From: JAXGTD01 sp040775095
GTDB lineage: Bacteria > Pseudomonadota > Gammaproteobacteria > Chromatiales > Chromatiaceae
Assembly (NCBI GenBank): GCA_040775095.1
Contig: JAXGTD010000136.1
Location: forward strand, 1 to 10,534
Length of the DNA stretch: 10,534 nucleotides
Reading direction: 5' to 3'
A program made the translations under genes and the position numbers. The notes under the pieces are model-generated. The model had not been told where the DNA came from. It ran no database searches and saw only the letters and a program-made list of their open reading frames with translations. Positions 1 to 7,037 of this stretch are shown piece after piece (position 1 is the stretch's first letter; each line of letters begins with the position of its first letter).

Positions 1-73
1 CCTCATCCGGCGTCGCACCGCCGGCGGCTTCCCGTCTGTCCGCTCCGTCTCGACGGCAGGCACCAGGGTCCGT

Positions 74-98
74 GCGGCCCGCGGCGCGGACAGGCCGC
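74..98 (-). terminator. weak GC-rich hairpin downstream of the patatin gene
   Basis: Six-base inverted repeat GCGGCC (74-79) and GGCCGC (93-98) with a 13-base loop, about 80 bases past the stop of the phospholipase gene. It has no T-run on either side, so it is not a textbook intrinsic terminator. GC-rich DNA forms such arms by chance. I see no supported gene in positions 1-176. Confidence 0.15.
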
Positions 99-176
99 GG
101 TCAGCTTGAGTCGCCCCGGTATTCGCGGAGGATCTCCTTCCAGGCATCCCAGCGGGCGACAACCCGTCCATTGGGG

Positions 177-3100
177 TCACAGCCCATGCCGAGGCGTCTC
201 GCGCACCACCTTGAGGTCGGGGTCGCGGTCGATATCGGATTGGAAGTCTGGCCGAATGGCGAGCGCATGCTCCAGGTCCTGGCGAATCCTGCGCAGGCGC
301 TTGCGCGACGGCGTGCTCTCCGAGAGGGCCCGGTAGCAGGCCCGGTTGTAGTAGGCCAGGCTGGCGTACTCATTCGCCTCGATCACCTTGTTCAGGATCG
401 CGATGGCATCCGCCCACCAGGCCTTCGCCTCCTGATGTCGCCCGGTCTGCCCGGCGCGTCTTGCCCTGCGCTCCAGCACGCGCGCGATGCCCCGCAGCGC
501 CTCCTCGTTGTCGGGCTGCTGGACCAGGGCATCGCGGTATTGGGATGCCGCGCACCGCAACAGGAGCGCCGAGCGCTCGCGCAGCGTCTCGACGGTCGCG
601 CCGGGCTCGCGCCTGCCCTCATCGGCGATGGACTTGATCTCCCGCAGCACGGCACCGCACAGGGCGTTCGCGCCGGGCTCGGTCTGGCCGGCCACTGAGC
701 CGACGTCGAGCCGGTCCGGGTCCCAGCTCTCGATCCAGGGACTCATTGGCTTCTCCAGGTCGATCAACCGCTTCTCATCTGCCTCCGTCAATCCGCCGCC
801 GTCCCGCGCGCTCGGCAGCAGGGCAACCAGCCGCTCGACGATCTCACCGTGATGGACGAGCCCGACACACCCGCTGGCCATCCTGTCGAGGGCCTCGTGT
901 ATCCGTAGCAAACGCTCGGCGGTCTGGATCTCGCGGTGAGGCACCGCGGCGAGCACCGACTGCCACAGCCGCAACGCGCCGTCTCGGTCGGTGTCCGCGA
1001 GGATCTCGGAGACGAGCTCGGGAATGGCGTCCACGCGGATGCGGCAGTCCTCCCGCCAGATTGCCTCGAGCCCACGTCTGCCCAGTCCCATCCGACGCAG
1101 GTGGTCACGGATCCGGAAATAGATCAGCCGGGGAGGACGGTCGCGCCTGCCACCAGACCCCGTCCCCATCAGCGCGAGGCCGATGTCGAGATAGAGTACG
1201 CGCGTCGGGGGCGTCGTCTGCGGGTCTTCCACCCGCAGCCGCAGCGGCACGAGGTAGAGGTCCGAACGGGGGGTCCCCAGGTCGGCGTCCGCCAGCGCCT
1301 CGATCTCGTGGCGCTCGATAGGGTTGGGGAATCCTGTCGGCTCATGGCGCGCCTGGGCCAGCGCCCGATCGACGGGCGTCCAGGCGCCAAGCACCACCCG
1401 TCCGATGTCCAGGCCGATGTGGCGGTGGCAGAACTGCTGAAAGCGCGCGCTGCAGATTGGGGCGGTCATGGCCCAGGCGACCCGGAACATGCCCGAGCCC
1501 GCGCACTGGCGAAACAGATTCATCCAGCCCCGGTTGCTGGGCCGCTGGTGCTCCTGCTCGAGGTGAAGATCGCTGTAGACGGCCTCCATCATGTGGATCA
1601 GGGAGCCGCAGAAGTAGAAGCCGGCGCGCAGGTCATCCTCGTTCGGCGGCAGGGGCGAATCGGGGTGTTTCCCGCCTTCGCGTGGGACCTGGCGTCGCAT
1701 GCCGTCCCATTCGGGGTAGAGCTGTCCATCGAGGAACCCGAGGGCCGTGTCACGGCGAATCTGCGCGAGCAGATCGCGGATGGTCTCCTTATGCGCCGAT
1801 TCTTTGCCGGCAAAGCGGCTCGGTGGGTACCAGCGTGCCGCGAGGCGTTCGAACAGCACCTGGCGATCGCAACCGGTGTCCCGGAGCCGACCGCCACAAC
1901 CATACAAGCCGCCCCCGACGTGCTCGCGCTGACCGCTGCAGGCCGCGTGCAGCATGCGGTCGACGTCCATGCCGATGCGGGTGCCGCGCCGCTCGCGCTC
2001 ACGCCGTTCGTCGGCGCGCGCGTCCCCGAACACCTGAAGGACGATGTGCTCACCCAGTGCCCGATAGCTCTCGAACTGGGATTCGGTGAACCACTGATCG
2101 CCGGTGGTCTCGTGCGGGAACTTGGGGTGGGATGCCTTGTATTGCCGAACGTCGCCGGGCTCATCGCCTGTGAGCGAGGCCTTCAGGTAGACCAGGTAGC
2201 CGGGCGACGCGACAGCGGTGCCGTCCTTCTTCTCGTAATGGATGGTCCCGACCGTGCAATGGGCGGCGCCACTGCCCTGCGCGCCTGGCGGGACCGCCCG
2301 GGTGTCGATGTCGATCGGGATCCCGAGATCCGACCGGCACTTTCGGATTGCATTGCCGAGATCCTCGAAGCCGTAGTCCGGGTCGCAGCCGGCATCGCAA
2401 ACCACGATGAAACGGCAGCGGCGCCGCACCAGCTCGTACAGACCGAGGTTCTCGAAGTGGCCACCATCGCTCAGATAGACGAAGTGGTCGGTCTCCGAGG
2501 CCGAGGCGAAGAGCTCTTTACCCAAATAATGGAGCGCCTGGTGCGGTCCCGTGCGCTCCCAATTCGACATTGTGGGGCACTCCGACGCGGTGGGCGCGGT
2601 GAGGAACCGCTGTATCCAGTCCCCGAGTGCCTGCAGCGGTCCGGGCCTCTCCGTCCGCGCGGGGTTCTGCATCCACCAACCCAGCCGGGCGTTGAAGATG
2701 GTCATCAGCGCGGCGATGGCGGGGTTGGTATGGTAACCGGCGTTCGGACTCGCGGCGGCCCCGGAGATGGTCATGGCCTGGCTCAACGAGAGCCAGCCAG
2801 CCCCGCAAAGGAAGCGGTTGGTCCGACGGTAACCGCCAACGACACCGTCTCCCCGCGCTGGCAGCTCGTAGCCGCAGCAATCGGGGGTGAAGACGAACGA
2901 CGCCGCCTTGCGTTCCTGCCAGGCGAGGTTGCGGGCCTGGGTCAGATTCAGGGCCGCGTTGATCAGCGGGTAGGGCCGCTGGCCCATGAAGCGATCTGGG
3001 TCCGGTTGCGCGGCTTGCCACTTCAGCGCGTCGAGTCGAGGCGAGTCGTCTCGGGCCAGGTCGGTCCAAGGTTCGACGCCGCGCTCGCGCGCCGAATTGC

Positions 3101-5141
3101 TCGCGCCGAGATAACACCTCTCCAGACGGTTGCGATAGAGCATGTGCAGCGCAAAGACATTGATGTCGATGCGCACCCCGAGGGCCAACGCCAGCACCAC
3201 GGCCAGCGCGGACAGGATCAGGATCCGCAGCCACCAGGGCTGCCCCGAGAGCGACATGGGGATCGGCGGCCAGGTAAGGTCATCGGCAAGCAGGACCCTG
3301 GCCGCGGAGTCGGCGTAGCGGTGGGCATCGCAACGGATCGAACGATCGATGGGGGCCAGAGAGCCCTCGGCCCTGGCGCCCGCGCTCATCTTGAGCTGGT
3401 AAGTGGCGGGACCGACCATGGGACCGGCGCTGCACACCGGTGGGTCGGACGCGATCGGGGGCGTCTGCTTTTCGCCAAGCCAAAGGATCGCACCGTAGAG
3501 GGTCCACGAGACCAGGAGCAGCAGTCCCAGCAGGAAGACGGAGGGCGCGACCCGGACCAGCAGCTCGCGCGGCTGCAGGCCGGTGCCGCCCCAGGTCCCG
3601 GCGCTGTGCCCCGCAAGCACGCCGCCGGCGGTCGTCGCGAGCCAGACCAGGCCCCCGAGCTGGGCCCAGGCGCCCGCCTCGATGACCGCGTAGGCGCCGA
3701 ACAGGCCCAGGCCGGTGAAGACGGTCCACAGCAGGGCGGCCCTGACCAGGATGCCGCCGACGCGGCTCCACCACTCGCGCAACAGCTCGGGAAATACGCG
3801 CCCCGCCAGACCGATATGGAGCGTCGCCGCCAGGAACAGGGCGGCCACCACGAGCGGGGGAACGAACGTGGCCGAGAGCAGGTAGGTCAGCGCCGAGTCA
3901 TCGCACGCGACCCGATCGTTCACCCGCGCGGCGAGGAGCACGAGCAACCCACCCAGCACCGCCCCGCCCGCCAGCGCGGCGAAGAGGTCTATCCCGAGGT
4001 TGAAGACGCGCCTTCGGCCGCGGCCTGACACCAGCCGGCGGCGGGATCCGATCAGCCACGGGAGCGCGTACGGGATGCCGCAAACCCCGATGGCGACCAG
4101 CAGCGGCCGGTCGAGCCAGTCGAGGATCCATCGCCAGGCATCGGGCCGCGGCACCGAGATCGCACCGGCGAGGGCAAGACAGCCCAGCAGCAGCCAGGTC
4201 CAGACCCAGGTGGCCCCCGCACGGGTGCCGTGGCCGCTGCCCCCTCCAGATGGCCCATCAGGTGCGGGAGGCTTGCGCCCCGCAAGGCCCTCGTTGACCC
4301 CGTCACCGGGAGAGGACGCGGTGAAGGCTCGGGCCGTCACCCGACCTGCCAGCCAGCTGCCGATGCCCAACGCGACCAGGCCGAACCCGAGCATCAGCCC
4401 TGGCACTGGGGCCAACATCCAACGATCCGCGTCATAGAGGGCCATGGCATGGAGCCACGGAAGCACAACGGCCGCCAGGGCGAGCAGCAGCAGCATCGAC
4501 TGATTGAGGATGACGTTGCGCAGCCAGGTTGCGAACGCGGCCATGGTGTCGCCACTGAGCAGCGAGGCGCGCGGCGTCAGGTAGTTGCTGTAACGGCGCA
4601 GCCACGAGACCTCGGGGGATTCGGCGCCAATCGGCCCGCTACCCCCACCAAGCATGGCCTCGACCCGCTCGATGGCGCTCGGTGCATCGTCTGCTGGCTG
4701 CATGGCCCCCGCATCGCCACCCTTGCGGGACTCGCGGCAGACCCAGGCGTGCAGCCAGCTGCCGATATAGCCGCCGCCAGAGACCGTCGACAGGTAGTCG
4801 AAGTGCTTGAGCAGGCCAAGGCGCGCGAGCCCCTGCAACACACCGAGATTGAAGGTCGCGCTGCGGATGCCACCGCCGGACAGGGCCAGCCCCATCAGGC
4901 GCGCGCGGTGCAGGCGCCCGATGCCCGACCCGGGCGTTTCGCTGTCGGGCGGGATGTCGCTCGGCTGGCCGATCCGACGCCGTCCGATCGCGATCGCGCC
5001 CAGCTCCAGATCGGCGACCTGCGCGTGGCTCAAGGGTGGCGGCTCATGCGGGCCATCCCGCGGGTCCGTGTCGGGAGGGTTGGGAGGTCTGTTGGGAGCG
5101 TCCCCACCAAGCGCGCTACCGAGATGATCGCCCGTACCCAT
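177..5141 (-). CDS. large membrane-embedded patatin-like phospholipase with TPR-like C-terminus
   Basis: About 1654 residues. The patatin fold hydrolyses acyl esters of lipids with a Ser-Asp dyad. Seen here: the oxyanion segment ALSGGGIRSATFNLGVL (about 86-102), the nucleophile elbow STVSGGGYIGSW with Ser121, and the Asp motif YLSDGGHFENLGLYEL with Asp892. The two halves of the site are separated by about ten hydrophobic segments between residues 215 and 655, so the enzyme should sit in the inner membrane. Residue -2 to the nucleophile is Thr, not the usual Gly. After about residue 1040 comes a soluble region I do not recognise, and residues about 1520-1654 form TPR-like helices (pairs such as ALVQQPDNEEALRGIARVL). 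The start is set at 5141 because GGAGAG lies six bases upstream; an in-frame ATG at 5168 lacks any ribosome site. Most patatins are 300-500 residues, so this is unusually large. Substrate unknown. The C-terminus may be cut short by a frameshift (see findings). Confidence 0.85.
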   Translation of the reverse strand: MGTGDHLGSALGGDAPNRPPNPPDTDPRDGPHEPPPLSHAQVADLELGAIAIGRRRIGQPSDIPPDSETPGSGIGRLHRARLMGLALSGGGIRSATFNLGVLQGLARLGLLKHFDYLSTVSGGGYIGSWLHAWVCRESRKGGDAGAMQPADDAPSAIERVEAMLGGGSGPIGAESPEVSWLRRYSNYLTPRASLLSGDTMAAFATWLRNVILNQSMLLLLALAAVVLPWLHAMALYDADRWMLAPVPGLMLGFGLVALGIGSWLAGRVTARAFTASSPGDGVNEGLAGRKPPAPDGPSGGGSGHGTRAGATWVWTWLLLGCLALAGAISVPRPDAWRWILDWLDRPLLVAIGVCGIPYALPWLIGSRRRLVSGRGRRRVFNLGIDLFAALAGGAVLGGLLVLLAARVNDRVACDDSALTYLLSATFVPPLVVAALFLAATLHIGLAGRVFPELLREWWSRVGGILVRAALLWTVFTGLGLFGAYAVIEAGAWAQLGGLVWLATTAGGVLAGHSAGTWGGTGLQPRELLVRVAPSVFLLGLLLLVSWTLYGAILWLGEKQTPPIASDPPVCSAGPMVGPATYQLKMSAGARAEGSLAPIDRSIRCDAHRYADSAARVLLADDLTWPPIPMSLSGQPWWLRILILSALAVVLALALGVRIDINVFALHMLYRNRLERCYLGASNSARERGVEPWTDLARDDSPRLDALKWQAAQPDPDRFMGQRPYPLINAALNLTQARNLAWQERKAASFVFTPDCCGYELPARGDGVVGGYRRTNRFLCGAGWLSLSQAMTISGAAASPNAGYHTNPAIAALMTIFNARLGWWMQNPARTERPGPLQALGDWIQRFLTAPTASECPTMSNWERTGPHQALHYLGKELFASASETDHFVYLSDGGHFENLGLYELVRRRCRFIVVCDAGCDPDYGFEDLGNAIRKCRSDLGIPIDIDTRAVPPGAQGSGAAHCTVGTIHYEKKDGTAVASPGYLVYLKASLTGDEPGDVRQYKASHPKFPHETTGDQWFTESQFESYRALGEHIVLQVFGDARADERRERERRGTRIGMDVDRMLHAACSGQREHVGGGLYGCGGRLRDTGCDRQVLFERLAARWYPPSRFAGKESAHKETIRDLLAQIRRDTALGFLDGQLYPEWDGMRRQVPREGGKHPDSPLPPNEDDLRAGFYFCGSLIHMMEAVYSDLHLEQEHQRPSNRGWMNLFRQCAGSGMFRVAWAMTAPICSARFQQFCHRHIGLDIGRVVLGAWTPVDRALAQARHEPTGFPNPIERHEIEALADADLGTPRSDLYLVPLRLRVEDPQTTPPTRVLYLDIGLALMGTGSGGRRDRPPRLIYFRIRDHLRRMGLGRRGLEAIWREDCRIRVDAIPELVSEILADTDRDGALRLWQSVLAAVPHREIQTAERLLRIHEALDRMASGCVGLVHHGEIVERLVALLPSARDGGGLTEADEKRLIDLEKPMSPWIESWDPDRLDVGSVAGQTEPGANALCGAVLREIKSIADEGRREPGATVETLRERSALLLRCAASQYRDALVQQPDNEEALRGIARVLERRARRAGQTGRHQEAKAWWADAIAILNKVIEANEYASLAYYNRACYRALSESTPSRKRLRRIRQDLEHALAIRPDFQSDIDRDPDLKVVRETPRHGL

Positions 5142-5147
5142 CGGTGT

Positions 5148-5153
5148 CTCTCC
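5148..5153 (-). promoter_or_regulatory. ribosome binding site deciding the patatin start
   Basis: On the minus strand GGAGAG precedes the ATG at 5141 with a six-base spacer. The other in-frame ATG, at 5168, is preceded by TCTCACTGA, which has no complementarity to the 16S tail. This favours the shorter protein by nine residues. Confidence 0.6.
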
Positions 5154-5187
5154 GCAAATGCCCGGCATTCAGTGAGACGCGCCCGCG

Positions 5188-5207
5188 TGTGGCAAGCGTG
5201 TGCCACA
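5188..5207. promoter_or_regulatory. perfect inverted repeat, candidate operator
   Basis: TGTGGCA (5188-5194) and TGCCACA (5201-5207) form a perfect seven-base inverted repeat with a six-base spacer. It lies 46 bases upstream of the chosen patatin start. It also lies just downstream of the best -10-like element I can find for that gene, so a dimeric repressor bound here would block transcription. The regulator is unknown. Confidence 0.4.
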
Positions 5208-5214
5208 GTACCCA

Positions 5215-5242
5215 ACTATGTCGCAAGGTCACGAAAACACAA
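5215..5242 (-). promoter_or_regulatory. possible sigma70-type promoter for the patatin gene
   Basis: Minus strand TTGTGT (5242-5237) and CATAGT (5220-5215) are separated by 16 bases. They match the -35 consensus in three and the -10 consensus in four of six positions. Transcription would start around 5208, at the edge of the inverted repeat. The match is weak and rests mainly on position. Confidence 0.25.
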
Positions 5243-5649
5243 GCTGGAATGGGTGGTTAGCGCGGGGCGATGAGAAACCACCTTCGTCAAATGGCATTAC
5301 GTCGGGGACATCCCCCCCGAGAAAGGCTGAGGTCTCGCGTCTCCCGGGCCCCTGGTTGATCGGTCGCGCCCCGCAAGGGTATGTCGTTCGAGACGTTCGC
5401 ATCGAAACGCATCTGAGGCCGCGAGGTACCCTTCCCCGGCACCGGATTGCGTCGTCCTGACGCAATGACGCGGTGGTGGATGGCACCTCCTCACGGGTGA
5501 CCGCCAGCGGTGGGTTTCACTCACCCGTCGTCCCGGCAGGAGGCCGGGACCCAGTGCCAGGGAGGGTGGGAGGCGGTCCAGCCGAGGGCTCGCGCTCACA
5601 ACATCGTTCAACAGGATGCGATCGGACAGGCCCAGTGCCCTATTGCGAG
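5243..5649. other. non-coding gap between divergent genes
   Basis: No open frame here has protein-like composition, a signal sequence or a ribosome site. It holds a seven-base C run (5312-5318) paired with GGGGA at 5304-5308, and two adjacent hairpins at 5494-5550 listed separately. Otherwise I see nothing recognisable; it might contain remains of a decayed gene or mobile element, but no terminal repeats or transposase fragments are visible. Confidence 0.5.
5494..5550. repeat. tandem hairpins resembling a dispersed palindromic repeat
   Basis: Two adjacent hairpins. The first has arms CGGGTGA (5494-5500) and TCACCCG (5521-5527), with a small CCGC/GCGG stem nested in its loop. The second has arms GTCCCGGC (5530-5537) and GCCGGGAC (5543-5550) around a five-base loop, followed by CCAG. 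The second recalls the short dispersed palindromes of the form TCCCGGC-loop-GCCGGGA-CCAG that occur in many copies in numerous proteobacterial intergenic regions. Copy number cannot be judged from one window. Confidence 0.45.
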
Positions 5650-5680
5650 TTGATTTTTCCCCATCGATGGATTAAATCAA
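5650..5680 (+). promoter_or_regulatory. AT-rich palindromic promoter/operator before the GH17-like gene
   Basis: TTGATTT (5650-5656) and AAATCAA (5674-5680) form a seven-base inverted repeat. A second palindrome, CCATCGATGG (5661-5670), is nested inside. Read as a promoter, TTGATT (5650-5655) and TTAAAT (5672-5677) are 16 bases apart and each matches the sigma70 consensus in four of six positions. This gives a leader of about 50 bases to the ATG at 5733. It is one of the few AT-rich spots in the window, which supports a regulatory role. Confidence 0.4.
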
Positions 5681-5691
5681 CCCATCGGTGG
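5660..5691 (+). repeat. direct repeat CCCATCGRTGG, two copies
   Basis: CCCATCGATGG (5660-5670) recurs as CCCATCGGTGG (5681-5691), differing at one base. The copies start 21 bases apart, about two helical turns, so two protein dimers could bind the same face of the DNA. The pair overlaps the predicted -10 and start of transcription of the downstream gene, as expected for a repressor site. Confidence 0.35.
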
Positions 5692-5722
5692 TACCGGGGA
5701 CCGTCCCTTTGCGCCAATCCAC

Positions 5723-5727
5723 GAGGT
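5723..5727 (+). promoter_or_regulatory. ribosome binding site deciding the GH17-like start
   Basis: GAGGT is five bases upstream of the ATG at 5733. Starting there yields a protein that begins directly with a signal peptide. The in-frame ATG at 5688 would add 15 residues before it and would overlap the operator-like repeats. Confidence 0.55.
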
Positions 5728-5732
5728 ATGCA

Positions 5733-6959
5733 ATGAGATCCTGGCCAGTCCTGGTTGCGCTACCGATCGGCGCCTTCTTGTTGGGAATGACCGTCACGAA
5801 GGCCGCCTCGCTGACACCCGATGTGCGTTGCGGCACCGCGAAGGCGAGGGCCACCCTGGAGTGGCAACAGTGTCGGCTCTGGTCCTCGAACCTCGCACAA
5901 CTGCGGAATCTGCCGGCCGAGAAGATCGCAACTCTCCAACAAGGGTGCGACGACCAGCACACCGAGGCCTTTGAGAAGGCCGAGCGGGCGGCACAGAAAC
6001 AGGATGCCAGTGCCTGCCCGGGCGATGACGAGGTGGTCCGCGACAAGATTCTCGGAAGCGGGCTGGTGCTGCTCGGCGGCGGCGCCTCGAGCGATCATGT
6101 CGGCGTAAACATCTTCGGACTCTCCGGGTTCGAGGATCAGCAGACCATGATCGGCACGCTGTTTCAGTATGGGGTACGCAAGTTCCGGGTCAACAACGTC
6201 GGGGGCTGGCCCGACGAGGTCTATGAGGCGATCGACGCCGAGGCGGGCAAGCTCTCTGCCGCGGAACGAGACAAGGTCTCCGTCTACGTCCCGTCGCAGT
6301 ATTTCGCGGGCCAGTTCGACGTCCAGACCACCCGGGACAAGTTCGCGTCCTGGTCGAACATTCCCCACTGGATCGTCCAGCTCGATGCCTGTAATCCGCT
6401 GAACGGACAGTGCGCCAACCCGACCGAATCCGGACTGAGCCAAACGGATATGGCCGACTACCTTGCCCAGATCGGCAGCGCGATCCCCGCGTTTGAAGGC
6501 CAGGCCTATCGCGTGGAGTTCGTCATCCCCTACCAGGACGCCACCGCCAGCCCCGACGCAAAGCTCGCGCAGGTCAAGGCGGCCACCGTGGACGCATTTC
6601 CGCAGATCCGGTTCACACTCGAACGGACCGAGTACCCGTTCTGGGATGGCAGCACCAATCCCAACTTCCCCTTCGACGCCGCCCATGACTTCGACCAGCT
6701 CGCCAAGAGCAAGGGCTTTGCGGGTGCCTATTTTGCCGAGTCGGGCTGGCCGCGGTCCTGCGATGTCCAGCCGGCGACGGCGACCCTGTCGAATCAGTGC
6801 GCCTATCTGCAGTCCCTGATCCAGGGGACGTTCCCCGACCCGAGCTTCGTCACCTATTGGTGGCTCATGGGCGCCGAGGACGTGGGCGACGGCTGCGGAC
6901 CCGACAGCTGGGGCTTGTTTGACGCCAACGCGACGCTCGCCTGCCCCGGTTCGTTCTGA
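5733..6959 (+). CDS. secreted GH17-like (beta-1,3-glucanase fold) protein
   Basis: 408 residues, exported: residues 1-24 form a signal peptide (hydrophobic WPVLVALPIGAFLLG, cleavage probably after TKA). Residues about 25-100 are a helical stretch with four cysteines (33, 47, 72, 95) that I do not recognise. Residues about 120-408 read like a TIM barrel of glycoside hydrolase family 17, whose members cut beta-1,3-glucans. Strand 1 is HVGVNIFG, strand 6 LERTEYPFW, and strand 7 AYFAESGWP, matching the family signature around the nucleophile, here Glu336. The end, DSWGLFDANATL, matches the usual GLF near the barrel end. The acid/base Asn-Glu pair expected on strand 4 is not evident: that position reads WIVQLDACNP. 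It may thus be a binding protein, use another acid, or act on a different glycan. Ten cysteines in all suggest disulfides in the periplasm or outside. The gene is transcribed alone, divergent from the phospholipase. Confidence 0.65.
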   Translation: MRSWPVLVALPIGAFLLGMTVTKAASLTPDVRCGTAKARATLEWQQCRLWSSNLAQLRNLPAEKIATLQQGCDDQHTEAFEKAERAAQKQDASACPGDDEVVRDKILGSGLVLLGGGASSDHVGVNIFGLSGFEDQQTMIGTLFQYGVRKFRVNNVGGWPDEVYEAIDAEAGKLSAAERDKVSVYVPSQYFAGQFDVQTTRDKFASWSNIPHWIVQLDACNPLNGQCANPTESGLSQTDMADYLAQIGSAIPAFEGQAYRVEFVIPYQDATASPDAKLAQVKAATVDAFPQIRFTLERTEYPFWDGSTNPNFPFDAAHDFDQLAKSKGFAGAYFAESGWPRSCDVQPATATLSNQCAYLQSLIQGTFPDPSFVTYWWLMGAEDVGDGCGPDSWGLFDANATLACPGSF

Positions 6960-7002
6960 GCCGATGCGCCCGACACGACCGAGCGCGCTTGGCGAGGGGG
7001 CC

Positions 7003-7017
7003 ATCGGGCGCCCCGAT
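7003..7017. terminator. possible bidirectional hairpin between convergent genes
   Basis: ATCGGG (7003-7008), loop CGC, CCCGAT (7012-7017) is a perfect six-base stem midway between the stop of the GH17-like gene and the stop of the lipoprotein gene. GGCGA (6991-6995) and TCGCC (7017-7021) could extend it with a bulge. There is no T-run, so termination by this element alone is uncertain. Confidence 0.35.
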
Positions 7018-7037
7018 CGCCAGGGTCTCGGCCCGGG

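Noticed and set aside
1..100. Possible start of another minus strand gene at the left edge (GTG or ATG codons)
   Set aside because: The frame is open, but no ribosome site or recognisable N-terminus is seen in the few codons available.
936..4028. Very long open frame on the plus strand, opposite the patatin gene
   Set aside because: It mirrors the minus strand codon pattern of a GC-rich gene. The product is dominated by Arg, Gly, Gln and Ala with no domain, no signal and no ribosome site, while the minus strand has clear patatin motifs.
5304..5318. GGGGA/TCCCC hairpin with a seven-C run
   Set aside because: The stem is short with a two-base loop; it is probably a slippage-prone homopolymer, not a functional element.
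5229..5486. Short open frames in the gap between the divergent genes
   Set aside because: Composition is random-looking, starts lack ribosome sites, and the products have no hydrophobic or domain-like pattern.
5760..7004. Open frame on the minus strand across the GH17-like gene
   Set aside because: The plus strand product has a signal peptide, ribosome site and family motifs. The antisense product has none.
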